From assembly GCA_030867875.1 (NCBI GenBank), contig JAOWCC010000787.1, forward strand, positions 186,001 to 250,000: 64,000 bases of DNA, written 5' to 3'. The DNA comes from Actinernus sp. WN-2022. Its lineage: Eukaryota > Cnidaria > Anthozoa > Actiniaria > Actinernidae. The position numbers and the translations under genes were made by a program. Below are positions 6,759 through 16,535 of the stretch, in pieces. The notes below the pieces were generated by a model. That model made no database searches. It was not told the DNA's origin and saw only the letters and a list, made by a program, of their open reading frames with translations. Within the stretch, counting starts at the first letter, position 1. Every line of letters begins with the position of its first letter.

Positions 6759-9700
6759 ATGGCCGAACATATACTAACGTTTATCCAAGTGCCCGGCATT
6801 AAGGGTTATTTACACGGATGGAAGATGGATGTTCCCAACGGTAATCCTCTAGAAGCAGACCCAGCTGCTTTCCTTGCTGGTGTGCGAAAGCAGACTACCG
6901 AAAAGATCAATGAAGAGCTACAAGACTTTGGTGGTATCAAGGTTCAGCTAGCTTTGAATATAACTCTCCGTCTCGACAAACCTGAAGGTTCGGTATACGA
7001 TACAAGCATATTTCGGAGTTCACAAGAAGTTCTGACCGACAGTTCTTATACCCGTGGAGTAATAGTAGAAGCGCATGCTCAGATCTATAACTACATTGAG
7101 AAATGGATCAGTCGAGGATCAAACTGGATCATAGATAAAGTCAACATTCTATGGTTGAACATTGCCCGATACCAGCCACTACAAGGAGGTTCATACTTAC
7201 CACTACCTAAAGAAATCGCGAATAAGAAAGCCGTGATCAATATAAAGAACTATGATGACCATTGCGCATTTTGGGTGATAACGGCAACTCTGCATCCAGT
7301 TGCAATACACCCCGAGAGAATATCAAAGTATCGAAAAGAAGATTGGCCGAAACGCGAAGGGGTAGACTCACCAACACCAATTTCGCAAATACCACGCTTG
7401 GAGAAGCAAAATGAAATCTCAATCAACGTGTATGGTTGGGATCCAAAGGAAAAGTGTTTGATTGTACACCACATATCGAAGGAGACCTTCTCAAAACGCA
7501 TCAACATGCTGCTTATAGAGTGCCCAGATAGCGGTATACAACACTACTGCCAGATCAAGGATTTCAACCGCCTACTATTCGATCAGACAAAACATAAATG
7601 TAGGAAGCACTTCTGCGAACGATGCCTACATGGATATACTACCAAAGACCTCCTTGCAAATCACATCCCAGAGTGTAACGGAATTAATGATCGAGCCATT
7701 CGAATTGAGATGCCTACCGAGGAAAACAACAAAGTCTCATTTCAGAACGTCCACAAGCAGCTCAAAGTTCCACACGTTATCTATGCAGACCTTGAGGCCT
7801 TAACCACTAAGATCGAAGGACCTGCCCAAGACCCTGGAAAGAGCAATACGATGAAAACTGAAGAACACATTCCCTGTGGATTCTCCTACATCGTCATACG
7901 TTCCGATGGTCATGGCGAACCACCAGTAATATATCGAGGTCCGGATACAATCGAATGCTTTCTAAAGTCTGTACAAGAAGAAGAAACGAAGATAAAGGAC
8001 CAAGTTGCCAAGCCACTACACATGTCAATGAAAGACAATAGAGATTATAAAAGAGCAATTCTTTGTCATATCTGTCAGAAACCGTTGGTTGGTAAAGATA
8101 GAGTACGTGACCATTGCCACATCACAGGTGAGTTTCGAGGTGCAGCACATAAAGTATGTAATCTCAAATTACGTATCTCACCTATCATCCCAGTTGTATT
8201 CCACAATCTAAGGGGTTATGATTCTCACTTATTGATGCAATCTATTTCCAAGACAGAGGGTATATCTCTTGCATTCCAAATAATATGGAGAAATACATTT
8301 CATTCTCACTTGGCAACCTACGGTTCATCGATAGCTTGCAATTTCTACCATCCTCTCTTGGCAAGCTGGTAGAGAGTTCTACCCAAGACACCTTTCAACA
8401 AACTACGAAGTATACACCCGACCCAGAGAGAAACAAGTTGCTACTACGCAAAGGCGTTTATCCATATGAGTACATGGACTCTTGGGATAGATTCACTGAG
8501 ACTTCCCTTCCACCAAAGGAATCGTTCTATAGTAAGCTAAGCCTAGAGGACATATCTGACGAAGATTATGAACATGCACTAGAAGTTTGGAACGTATTTG
8601 ATTGTGAGACATTAGGTGACTACCATGATCTTTATCTTCAAACTGACGTGCTTCTTCTGGCAGATGTCTTTGAGACCTTTCGGGCAACATGTATGCAAAA
8701 CTACGGATTAGATCCTGCGCATTACTACACCAGCCCTGGTCTCTCTTGGGATGCATTGTTAAGGAAGACCGGAGTGGAGCTGGAAACTATTGACCGACTA
8801 TGACATGCATCTATTCGTTGAGAAAGGTCTACGTGGTGGAATATCTATGGTGTCTCAACGCAATGCCAAGGCAAACAATCCAAACGTACCCGATTTCGAT
8901 CCCGATAAGCCAAGTAGCTATATACTCTATCTTGATGCCAACAACCTATATGGATGGGCCATGAGTCAATATCTGCCAACTGGGGGATTCGAGTGGTGTA
9001 TGCCAACAAAAGAAGAAATCACCAATCTTGTAACTGATTCTGATGTAGGTTACATCCTAGAAGTTGACCTTGAATATCCTCGAGAACTTCACGATATGCA
9101 CAACAACTATCCGTTAGCTCCTGAAAGAATGCAAGTGAATAAAGCTTGGTTCTCAGAGTATCAGACAAATCTATTCGAAGAGCTATACAAAGGAAATGGA
9201 TCCTCGAAAGCGGAAAAGCTCGTACCTAACTTATATGATAAAGAGCGATATGTGCTCCACTACCGCAATCTACAGCTATATATATCTCTTGGTATGCGTT
9301 TGAAAAAGATCCATAGAGCACTACGATTCGATCAATCACCATGGATGAAGCCATACATACAAATGAATACAGAATTACGAAAACAAGCGAAGAGCCCATT
9401 CGAGCAGGACCTCTACAAATTGATGAACAATAGTGTGTTTGGTAAGACAATGGAGAATCTACGAAAGCGCGTAGATGTCAAACTAATTCGCTCCTCAGAA
9501 GGAATCAGACTACAACGTCTCTTGAATAAACCTAGTTATGCTCGCTCTACGATCTTTGACGATGATCTAGCCGCCGTACACAATTACAAAAGTAAGTTAT
9601 ATCTGAACCGCCCAGTATACGTTGGAATGTCGATTCTAGATCTCTCAAAACATCTAATGTATGACTTCTACTACAACGAGCTCAAGCGGCAGTATGGACA

Positions 9701-10232
9701 ACATTGTAATCTACTCTACACAGATACCGACAGTCTTTTACTACACATCGAGACTGAAGACATCTATGCAGACATAAAAGCCAATGAACGTTTCTACGAT
9801 ACAAGCAACTACAACGAAGGCCATCCATCATACGACGCATCCAACAAGAAAGTACTTGGCAAAATGAAAGATGAATGTGGAGGTGTTCCCATCATCGAAT
9901 ACGTTGGACTACGATCAAAGCTCTACTCGATCTTGAAAGTAGGTGGCGAAGAGATTAGGAAAGCCAAAGGTACGAAGAAGGCAGTTGTGAAACATCGCAT
10001 TCGTCATGAGCAATACAAAGAGTGCTTGCTAGACAAGAAAGTATTCCGCCATGGCATGGATATGCTTCGAAGTGAAGGTCATAGAATGTATGGCATGCAT
10101 ATGAATAAAGTATCTCTCTCACCATTCGACTCCAAGCGATGGATTGCAGAAAACGGAATCGATACATTAGCCTATGGGCATAAAGACATAATTCCAGACA
10201 TGGATGATTTCATAGATGAGTTACTATCTTAG
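6759..10232 (+). pseudogene. Protein-primed DNA polymerase B, left arm, two indels
   Basis: This is the mirror of the intact right-arm gene, with the same length and sequence except for two single-base changes. One base (g) is missing after 8261, at codon 501, just after the Exo II block. One extra a occurs in the run at 8784-8786, restoring frame before the polymerase palm motifs. Read literally, codons 502 to about 675, covering the Exo III segment (YLQTD), are out of frame and a stop follows at 8370-8372. The second indel lies in a short A run. Because reads cannot easily be assigned to one of two identical arms, either indel could be a consensus error; otherwise this copy is a pseudogene complemented by the right arm. 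Confidence 0.85.
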
Positions 10233-10318
10233 AATCCTCACCGCCATAGCCATGTCTTTCTTCCAGGCCCGTATCGGATAGAACATTGGCCACCTTCCCC
10301 AAGACCCACAGATATCAT

Positions 10319-10368
10319 CCCTAGGTACGTGTTGAAGAGACAGATACATATATAGATACAACGATACG
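10319..10368 (+). promoter_or_regulatory. Conserved cassette upstream of the 195-aa gene, left arm
   Basis: A 50-bp segment running from ccctaggtacgtgttgaaga through an AT-rich tatatag to acgatacg directly precedes the ATG. Diverged copies occur on the minus strand at the centre of the palindrome (11160-11212, with tataaata in place of tatatag). The mirror is 12015-12064. Conservation of the 20-bp head and the TATA-like core suggests a promoter. Confidence 0.5.
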
Positions 10369-10956
10369 ATGCCAAGCAAGAAAGTTCTTTCGCCAGAACA
10401 GATCCAAAGTATTGCTTCGGGAGAGATCGGTATTCGAGAGGCAATACGACTCTATGGCATAGGACAAGATAGAGCCTACAGAATCCAGAAAGGTTTGGAA
10501 ACGCCTCCCACTTCTCCGACTATGCAACCCGAGACCGAAATCCGAAAGCCAACGCAGGATATAGCAATCCTAGATCGTATACTGGAGCTAGAAGAAAAAG
10601 TGCAAATCCTAGAGGAAAGCCAACAATCCCCTATCCTAGAGTTGGATGCAACCGAGCCAACACAAGATGTAGACCAACAACTACTGGAGTACATACAAGA
10701 ACTAGAGACAGATCTAGACGCTGCAAACCTACGAGCCGATATGGCAGAATCGAAACCCAAAGAAGTAGTAGTATGGCCAGCGATTCTATGCCTCCTTTCC
10801 ATATCCTTTGCATTCGTAGCGTATCGAATGGCAGAAAAGAGCACCCACATAGGTTCCACCAAATTGGAAGAAGAAAAGAGCAGCCACGTTGGTCCCGCCA
10901 AATTGAAAGAAAAAAGTAGACCAACCCCACATAGATCACCACTCAAAATGGAATAG
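10369..10956 (+). CDS. 195-aa HTH / coiled-coil / membrane-anchored protein, left arm
   Basis: I recognise no named family. Residues 7-40 (from LSPEQIQSIASGEIG to DRAYRIQKG) read like a helix-turn-helix of the resolvase/Psq type. Residues 65-125 are rich in heptad-spaced Leu/Ile with acidic residues, as in a coiled coil (ILDRILELEEKVQILEE). Residues 133-153 (VVVWPAILCLLSISFAFVAY) form one hydrophobic span followed by basic residues. The C-terminal tail has two imperfect repeats (KSTHIGSTKLEEE, KSSHVGPAKLKE). It lies 137 bp downstream of the polymerase in the same direction. A membrane-tethered DNA-binding protein could serve as a replication anchor, but that is conjecture. The ATG is preceded by the conserved cassette at 10319-10368. 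The right-arm copy is identical. Confidence 0.65.
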   Translation: MPSKKVLSPEQIQSIASGEIGIREAIRLYGIGQDRAYRIQKGLETPPTSPTMQPETEIRKPTQDIAILDRILELEEKVQILEESQQSPILELDATEPTQDVDQQLLEYIQELETDLDAANLRADMAESKPKEVVVWPAILCLLSISFAFVAYRMAEKSTHIGSTKLEEEKSSHVGPAKLKEKSRPTPHRSPLKME

Positions 10957-11140
10957 AAATTGCCGATGTAGACAACCACAAACAAAGTGCAAATGAACAC
11001 GACATACAGATATAGATGTAGACGACCACAAGCAAAAATAGAAAACAAGTAGTATCGCAAAAAGAAAAAAAGAAGAAGACAAAAAAAAGAAGACAAAAAA
11101 ATATAGAAAAACAAGTAGCATTGCCTAGTAGCTTACTAGT
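10957..11140. other. Inner non-coding end of left arm, purine-rich
   Basis: This stretch contains two direct copies of gatgtagac(a/g)accacaa, an A-rich tract with several agaagacaaaa motifs, and degenerate relatives of the 30-bp repeat (tagaaaacaagtag; tagaaaaacaagtagcattgcc). No gene was seen. It ends at the SpeI-like palindrome actagt at 11135-11140. Confidence 0.6.
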
Positions 11141-11242
11141 ATCGTATCGTATCGTATCGTATCGTATCGTCGTATTTATAGACGTAGCTGTATCTTCAAC
11201 ACGTACCTAGGGACAATACAATACAATACGATACGATACGAT
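11141..11242. repeat. Palindrome centre: pentamer repeats around a 42-base loop
   Basis: The left side is (ATCGT)x6 at 11141-11170. The right side, read on the minus strand, is (ATCGT)x3 then (ATTGT)x3 at 11213-11242. The unpaired 11171-11212 resembles, on the minus strand, the cassette preceding the 195-aa gene: ccctaggtacgtgttgaaga is shared exactly, then tctataaatacg aligns with tatatagatac. The acgatacgat at the end of that cassette is the likely seed of the pentamer expansion. If the palindrome formed a hairpin, this would be its loop. Confidence 0.85.
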
Positions 11243-11426
11243 ACTAGTAAGCTACTAGGCAATGCTACTTGTTTTTCTATATTTTTTTGTCTTCTTTTTT
11301 TTGTCTTCTTCTTTTTTTCTTTTTGCGATACTACTTGTTTTCTATTTTTGCTTGTGGTCGTCTACATCTATATCTGTATGTCGTGTTCATTTGCACTTTG
11401 TTTGTGGTTGTCTACATCGGCAATTT
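11243..11426. other. Inner non-coding end of right arm
   Basis: Exact mirror of 10957-11140, pyrimidine-rich on the plus strand. Only shadow frames are open. Confidence 0.6.
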
Positions 11427-12014
11427 CTATTCCATTTTGAGTGGTGATCTATGTGGGGTTGGTCTACTTTTTTCTTTCAATTTGGCGGGACCAACGTGGC
11501 TGCTCTTTTCTTCTTCCAATTTGGTGGAACCTATGTGGGTGCTCTTTTCTGCCATTCGATACGCTACGAATGCAAAGGATATGGAAAGGAGGCATAGAAT
11601 CGCTGGCCATACTACTACTTCTTTGGGTTTCGATTCTGCCATATCGGCTCGTAGGTTTGCAGCGTCTAGATCTGTCTCTAGTTCTTGTATGTACTCCAGT
11701 AGTTGTTGGTCTACATCTTGTGTTGGCTCGGTTGCATCCAACTCTAGGATAGGGGATTGTTGGCTTTCCTCTAGGATTTGCACTTTTTCTTCTAGCTCCA
11801 GTATACGATCTAGGATTGCTATATCCTGCGTTGGCTTTCGGATTTCGGTCTCGGGTTGCATAGTCGGAGAAGTGGGAGGCGTTTCCAAACCTTTCTGGAT
11901 TCTGTAGGCTCTATCTTGTCCTATGCCATAGAGTCGTATTGCCTCTCGAATACCGATCTCTCCCGAAGCAATACTTTGGATCTGTTCTGGCGAAAGAACT
12001 TTCTTGCTTGGCAT
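11427..12014 (-). CDS. 195-aa HTH / coiled-coil / membrane-anchored protein, right arm
   Basis: Mirror copy, identical in protein sequence to the left-arm gene; domain reading as given there. It is convergent with the left copy across the palindrome centre and separated from the polymerase gene by 136 bp. Confidence 0.65.
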   Translation of the reverse strand: MPSKKVLSPEQIQSIASGEIGIREAIRLYGIGQDRAYRIQKGLETPPTSPTMQPETEIRKPTQDIAILDRILELEEKVQILEESQQSPILELDATEPTQDVDQQLLEYIQELETDLDAANLRADMAESKPKEVVVWPAILCLLSISFAFVAYRMAEKSTHIGSTKLEEEKSSHVGPAKLKEKSRPTPHRSPLKME

Positions 12015-12064
12015 CGTATCGTTGTATCTATATATGTATCTGTCTCTTCAACACGTACCTAGGG
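12015..12064 (-). promoter_or_regulatory. Conserved cassette upstream of the 195-aa gene, right arm
   Basis: Mirror of 10319-10368, ending directly at the ATG on the minus strand. Confidence 0.5.
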
Positions 12065-12150
12065 ATGATATCTGTGGGTCTTGGGGAAGGTGGCCAATGT
12101 TCTATCCGATACGGGCCTGGAAGAAAGACATGGCTATGGCGGTGAGGATT

Positions 12151-15100
12151 CTAAGATAGTAACTCATCTATGAAATCATCCATGTCTGGAATTATGTCTT
12201 TATGCCCATAGGCTAATGTATCGATTCCGTTTTCTGCAATCCATCGCTTGGAGTCGAATGGTGAGAGAGATACTTTATTCATATGCATGCCATACATTCT
12301 ATGACCTTCACTTCGAAGCATATCCATGCCATGGCGGAATACTTTCTTGTCTAGCAAGCACTCTTTGTATTGCTCATGACGAATGCGATGTTTCACAACT
12401 GCCTTCTTCGTACCTTTGGCTTTCCTAATCTCTTCGCCACCTACTTTCAAGATCGAGTAGAGCTTTGATCGTAGTCCAACGTATTCGATGATGGGAACAC
12501 CTCCACATTCATCTTTCATTTTGCCAAGTACTTTCTTGTTGGATGCGTCGTATGATGGATGGCCTTCGTTGTAGTTGCTTGTATCGTAGAAACGTTCATT
12601 GGCTTTTATGTCTGCATAGATGTCTTCAGTCTCGATGTGTAGTAAAAGACTGTCGGTATCTGTGTAGAGTAGATTACAATGTTGTCCATACTGCCGCTTG
12701 AGCTCGTTGTAGTAGAAGTCATACATTAGATGTTTTGAGAGATCTAGAATCGACATTCCAACGTATACTGGGCGGTTCAGATATAACTTACTTTTGTAAT
12801 TGTGTACGGCGGCTAGATCATCGTCAAAGATCGTAGAGCGAGCATAACTAGGTTTATTCAAGAGACGTTGTAGTCTGATTCCTTCTGAGGAGCGAATTAG
12901 TTTGACATCTACGCGCTTTCGTAGATTCTCCATTGTCTTACCAAACACACTATTGTTCATCAATTTGTAGAGGTCCTGCTCGAATGGGCTCTTCGCTTGT
13001 TTTCGTAATTCTGTATTCATTTGTATGTATGGCTTCATCCATGGTGATTGATCGAATCGTAGTGCTCTATGGATCTTTTTCAAACGCATACCAAGAGATA
13101 TATATAGCTGTAGATTGCGGTAGTGGAGCACATATCGCTCTTTATCATATAAGTTAGGTACGAGCTTTTCCGCTTTCGAGGATCCATTTCCTTTGTATAG
13201 CTCTTCGAATAGATTTGTCTGATACTCTGAGAACCAAGCTTTATTCACTTGCATTCTTTCAGGAGCTAACGGATAGTTGTTGTGCATATCGTGAAGTTCT
13301 CGAGGATATTCAAGGTCAACTTCTAGGATGTAACCTACATCAGAATCAGTTACAAGATTGGTGATTTCTTCTTTTGTTGGCATACACCACTCGAATCCCC
13401 CAGTTGGCAGATATTGACTCATGGCCCATCCATATAGGTTGTTGGCATCAAGATAGAGTATATAGCTACTTGGCTTATCGGGATCGAAATCGGGTACGTT
13501 TGGATTGTTTGCCTTGGCATTGCGTTGAGACACCATAGATATTCCACCACGTAGACCTTTCTCAACGAATAGATGCATGTCATAGTCGGTCAATAGTTCC
13601 AGCTCCACTCCGGTCTTCCTTAACAATGCATCCCAAGAGAGACCAGGGCTGGTGTAGTAATGCGCAGGATCTAATCCGTAGTTTTGCATACATGTTGCCC
13701 GAAAGGTCTCAAAGACATCTGCCAGAAGAAGCACGTCAGTTTGAAGATAAAGATCATGGTAGTCACCTAATGTCTCACAATCAAATACGTTCCAAACTTC
13801 TAGTGCATGTTCATAATCTTCGTCAGATATGTCCTCTAGGCTTAGCTTACTATAGAACGATTCCTTTGGTGGAAGGGAAGTCTCAGTGAATCTATCCCAA
13901 GAGTCCATGTACTCATATGGATAAACGCCTTTGCGTAGTAGCAACTTGTTTCTCTCTGGGTCGGGTGTATACTTCGTAGTTTGTTGAAAGGTGTCTTGGG
14001 TAGAACTCTCTACCAGCTTGCCAAGAGAGGATGGTAGAAATTGCAAGCTATCGATGAACCGTAGGTTGCCAAGTGAGAATGAAATGTATTTCTCCATATT
14101 ATTTGGAATGCAAGAGATATCACCCTCTGTCTTGGAAATAGATTGCATCAATAAGTGAGAATCATAACCCCTTAGATTGTGGAATACAACTGGGATGATA
14201 GGTGAGATACGTAATTTGAGATTACATACTTTATGTGCTGCACCTCGAAACTCACCTGTGATGTGGCAATGGTCACGTACTCTATCTTTACCAACCAACG
14301 GTTTCTGACAGATATGACAAAGAATTGCTCTTTTATAATCTCTATTGTCTTTCATTGACATGTGTAGTGGCTTGGCAACTTGGTCCTTTATCTTCGTTTC
14401 TTCTTCTTGTACAGACTTTAGAAAGCATTCGATTGTATCCGGACCTCGATATATTACTGGTGGTTCGCCATGACCATCGGAACGTATGACGATGTAGGAG
14501 AATCCACAGGGAATGTGTTCTTCAGTTTTCATCGTATTGCTCTTTCCAGGGTCTTGGGCAGGTCCTTCGATCTTAGTGGTTAAGGCCTCAAGGTCTGCAT
14601 AGATAACGTGTGGAACTTTGAGCTGCTTGTGGACGTTCTGAAATGAGACTTTGTTGTTTTCCTCGGTAGGCATCTCAATTCGAATGGCTCGATCATTAAT
14701 TCCGTTACACTCTGGGATGTGATTTGCAAGGAGGTCTTTGGTAGTATATCCATGTAGGCATCGTTCGCAGAAGTGCTTCCTACATTTATGTTTTGTCTGA
14801 TCGAATAGTAGGCGGTTGAAATCCTTGATCTGGCAGTAGTGTTGTATACCGCTATCTGGGCACTCTATAAGCAGCATGTTGATGCGTTTTGAGAAGGTCT
14901 CCTTCGATATGTGGTGTACAATCAAACACTTTTCCTTTGGATCCCAACCATACACGTTGATTGAGATTTCATTTTGCTTCTCCAAGCGTGGTATTTGCGA
15001 AATTGGTGTTGGTGAGTCTACCCCTTCGCGTTTCGGCCAATCTTCTTTTCGATACTTTGATATTCTCTCGGGGTGTATTGCAACTGGATGCAGAGTTGCC

Positions 15101-15624
15101 GTTATCACCCAAAATGCGCAATGGTCATCATAGTTCTTTATATTGATCACGGCTTTCTTATTCGCGATTTCTTTAGGTAGTGGTAAGTATGAACCTCCTT
15201 GTAGTGGCTGGTATCGGGCAATGTTCAACCATAGAATGTTGACTTTATCTATGATCCAGTTTGATCCTCGACTGATCCATTTCTCAATGTAGTTATAGAT
15301 CTGAGCATGCGCTTCTACTATTACTCCACGGGTATAAGAACTGTCGGTCAGAACTTCTTGTGAACTCCGAAATATGCTTGTATCGTATACCGAACCTTCA
15401 GGTTTGTCGAGACGGAGAGTTATATTCAAAGCTAGCTGAACCTTGATACCACCAAAGTCTTGTAGCTCTTCATTGATCTTTTCGGTAGTCTGCTTTCGCA
15501 CACCAGCAAGGAAAGCAGCTGGGTCTGCTTCTAGAGGATTACCGTTGGGAACATCCATCTTCCATCCGTGTAAATAACCCTTAATGCCGGGCACTTGGAT
15601 AAACGTTAGTATATGTTCGGCCAT
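12151..15624 (-). CDS. Protein-primed family B DNA polymerase (intact, 1157 aa)
   Basis: This is an organellar/viral-type DNA polymerase B that replicates linear DNA from a protein primer. An N-terminal region of unknown function (1-275) is followed by a zinc-binding cluster (C281, C286, C289, H301, C306). The exonuclease domain has Exo I D344/E346 in YADLEAL, Exo II N483/D488 in FHNLRGYDSH and Exo III Y626/D630 in YLQTD. Between Exo I and II sits an endonuclease VII-like treble clef (C436, C439, then DHCHITGEFRG and C467-N). The polymerase domain has motif A D726 in YLDANNLYG, motif B K887/N891/G895 in KLMNNSVFG and motif C D989/D991 in YTDTDS. KLYSI at 1054-1058 follows in the thumb region. 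All catalytic residues are present. The ATG is in the context tacaATGGCC after the scarred leader. The length and the zinc/EndoVII insertions fit polymerases of animal Polinton/adintovirus-like elements. No terminal-protein gene is separately recognised; the N-terminal region might provide it. Confidence 0.95.
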   Translation of the reverse strand: MAEHILTFIQVPGIKGYLHGWKMDVPNGNPLEADPAAFLAGVRKQTTEKINEELQDFGGIKVQLALNITLRLDKPEGSVYDTSIFRSSQEVLTDSSYTRGVIVEAHAQIYNYIEKWISRGSNWIIDKVNILWLNIARYQPLQGGSYLPLPKEIANKKAVINIKNYDDHCAFWVITATLHPVAIHPERISKYRKEDWPKREGVDSPTPISQIPRLEKQNEISINVYGWDPKEKCLIVHHISKETFSKRINMLLIECPDSGIQHYCQIKDFNRLLFDQTKHKCRKHFCERCLHGYTTKDLLANHIPECNGINDRAIRIEMPTEENNKVSFQNVHKQLKVPHVIYADLEALTTKIEGPAQDPGKSNTMKTEEHIPCGFSYIVIRSDGHGEPPVIYRGPDTIECFLKSVQEEETKIKDQVAKPLHMSMKDNRDYKRAILCHICQKPLVGKDRVRDHCHITGEFRGAAHKVCNLKLRISPIIPVVFHNLRGYDSHLLMQSISKTEGDISCIPNNMEKYISFSLGNLRFIDSLQFLPSSLGKLVESSTQDTFQQTTKYTPDPERNKLLLRKGVYPYEYMDSWDRFTETSLPPKESFYSKLSLEDISDEDYEHALEVWNVFDCETLGDYHDLYLQTDVLLLADVFETFRATCMQNYGLDPAHYYTSPGLSWDALLRKTGVELELLTDYDMHLFVEKGLRGGISMVSQRNAKANNPNVPDFDPDKPSSYILYLDANNLYGWAMSQYLPTGGFEWCMPTKEEITNLVTDSDVGYILEVDLEYPRELHDMHNNYPLAPERMQVNKAWFSEYQTNLFEELYKGNGSSKAEKLVPNLYDKERYVLHYRNLQLYISLGMRLKKIHRALRFDQSPWMKPYIQMNTELRKQAKSPFEQDLYKLMNNSVFGKTMENLRKRVDVKLIRSSEGIRLQRLLNKPSYARSTIFDDDLAAVHNYKSKLYLNRPVYVGMSILDLSKHLMYDFYYNELKRQYGQHCNLLYTDTDSLLLHIETEDIYADIKANERFYDTSNYNEGHPSYDASNKKVLGKMKDECGGVPIIEYVGLRSKLYSILKVGGEEIRKAKGTKKAVVKHRIRHEQYKECLLDKKVFRHGMDMLRSEGHRMYGMHMNKVSLSPFDSKRWIAENGIDTLAYGHKDIIPDMDDFIDELLS

Positions 15625-15752
15625 TGTAGTCGTTCTTCTTATGTCTCCATAAATTGGACCACACTTTTCACGTTCAATCTCCTAAGGTGGTACTATATCT
15701 TAATGTAGAGATGTGTTTAACAGGGACTATCGCGTTGGGTAAAAAAGCAAGG
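15625..15752 (-). promoter_or_regulatory. Polymerase leader, right arm
   Basis: Mirror of 6631-6758: 94-bp leader copy 2 (15659-15752) plus the zinc-finger gene scar, directly upstream of the intact polymerase gene. Confidence 0.6.
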
Positions 15753-15799
15753 ATCAAACGTCTAACGGAAGGAACCCTCCTATGGAGCGGCCATTGTAT

Positions 15800-16093
15800 T
15801 TAATTTTCGTTGTGGCAGTTGTTCTTCTTATGTCTCCATAAATTGGCGCAACAGCTTAGCTCTCTTCCACAATTCTCACAAATGAAGCGCTTTGGAATCT
15901 TAACGCATGGGGTCTTGCGATCTTCTAGGTGACGTTTCAGATGCCCAACCCTACCGAATTCCCTCCCACACTTTTCGCAAGTCACATGTATGGGGGGCTT
16001 TGGAGTTTTAACGCAGGGGGTCTTGCGATCTTCTAGGTGACATTTCAGGTGACAACTCCTCTTAAATACTCTTCCACACTTTTCACATTCCAT
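15800..16093 (-). CDS. Small zinc-finger protein, three C2HC fingers, right arm
   Basis: Identical 97-residue protein to the left-arm gene. The vestigial polymerase start follows at 15780-15794, and leader copy 1 lies at 16074-16167. Confidence 0.75.
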   Translation of the reverse strand: MECEKCGRVFKRSCHLKCHLEDRKTPCVKTPKPPIHVTCEKCGREFGRVGHLKRHLEDRKTPCVKIPKRFICENCGRELSCCANLWRHKKNNCHNEN

Positions 16094-16535
16094 CTCCTAA
16101 GGCGGCACTATATCTTAATGTAGAGATGTGTTTAACAGGGACTATCGTGTTGGGTAAAAAAGCAAGGTCTGCAGTACTTCTTTTTTTGATTTGCTTTGCT
16201 ACTTGTCTTCTACTTTTGCTTTGCCTTGCTACTTGCCTTCTACTTTTGCTTTGCCTTGCTACTTGCCTTCTACTTTTGATTTGCTTTGCTACTTGTCTTC
16301 TACTTTTGATTTGCTTTGCTACTTGTCTTCTACTTTTGATTTGCTTTGCTACTTGTCTTCTACTTTTGCTTTGCTTTGCTACTTGTCTTCTACTTTTGCT
16401 TTGCTTTTGTTTTTTGGCATTGCATTCGTTAGTTGGCATTGCATTCGTTAGTTGGCATTGCATTCGTTCGTTGGTATTGTTAGGCTTTGATAGTTCGTTG
16501 GCAGCTCTAGAGAACGGTAGTTGAAACCCAAACAT
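16083..16535 (-). CDS. Basic repeat ORF (KQSKSRRQVA repeats), right arm
   Basis: Identical 150-residue product to the left-arm frame, with the same reservations about whether it is translated. Thirty-bp repeats lie at 16193-16402. Confidence 0.4.
   Translation of the reverse strand: MFGFQLPFSRAANELSKPNNTNERMQCQLTNAMPTNECNAKKQKQSKSRRQVAKQSKSRRQVAKQIKSRRQVAKQIKSRRQVAKQIKSRRQVARQSKSRRQVARQSKSRRQVAKQIKKRSTADLAFLPNTIVPVKHISTLRYSAALGDGM

Noticed and set aside
10476..11121. Minus-strand frames of 212, 103 and 61 codons near the palindrome centre, and their mirrors
   Set aside because: They lie antisense to the 195-aa gene and its A-rich downstream region; Ser/Phe/Leu richness follows from the complementary strand.
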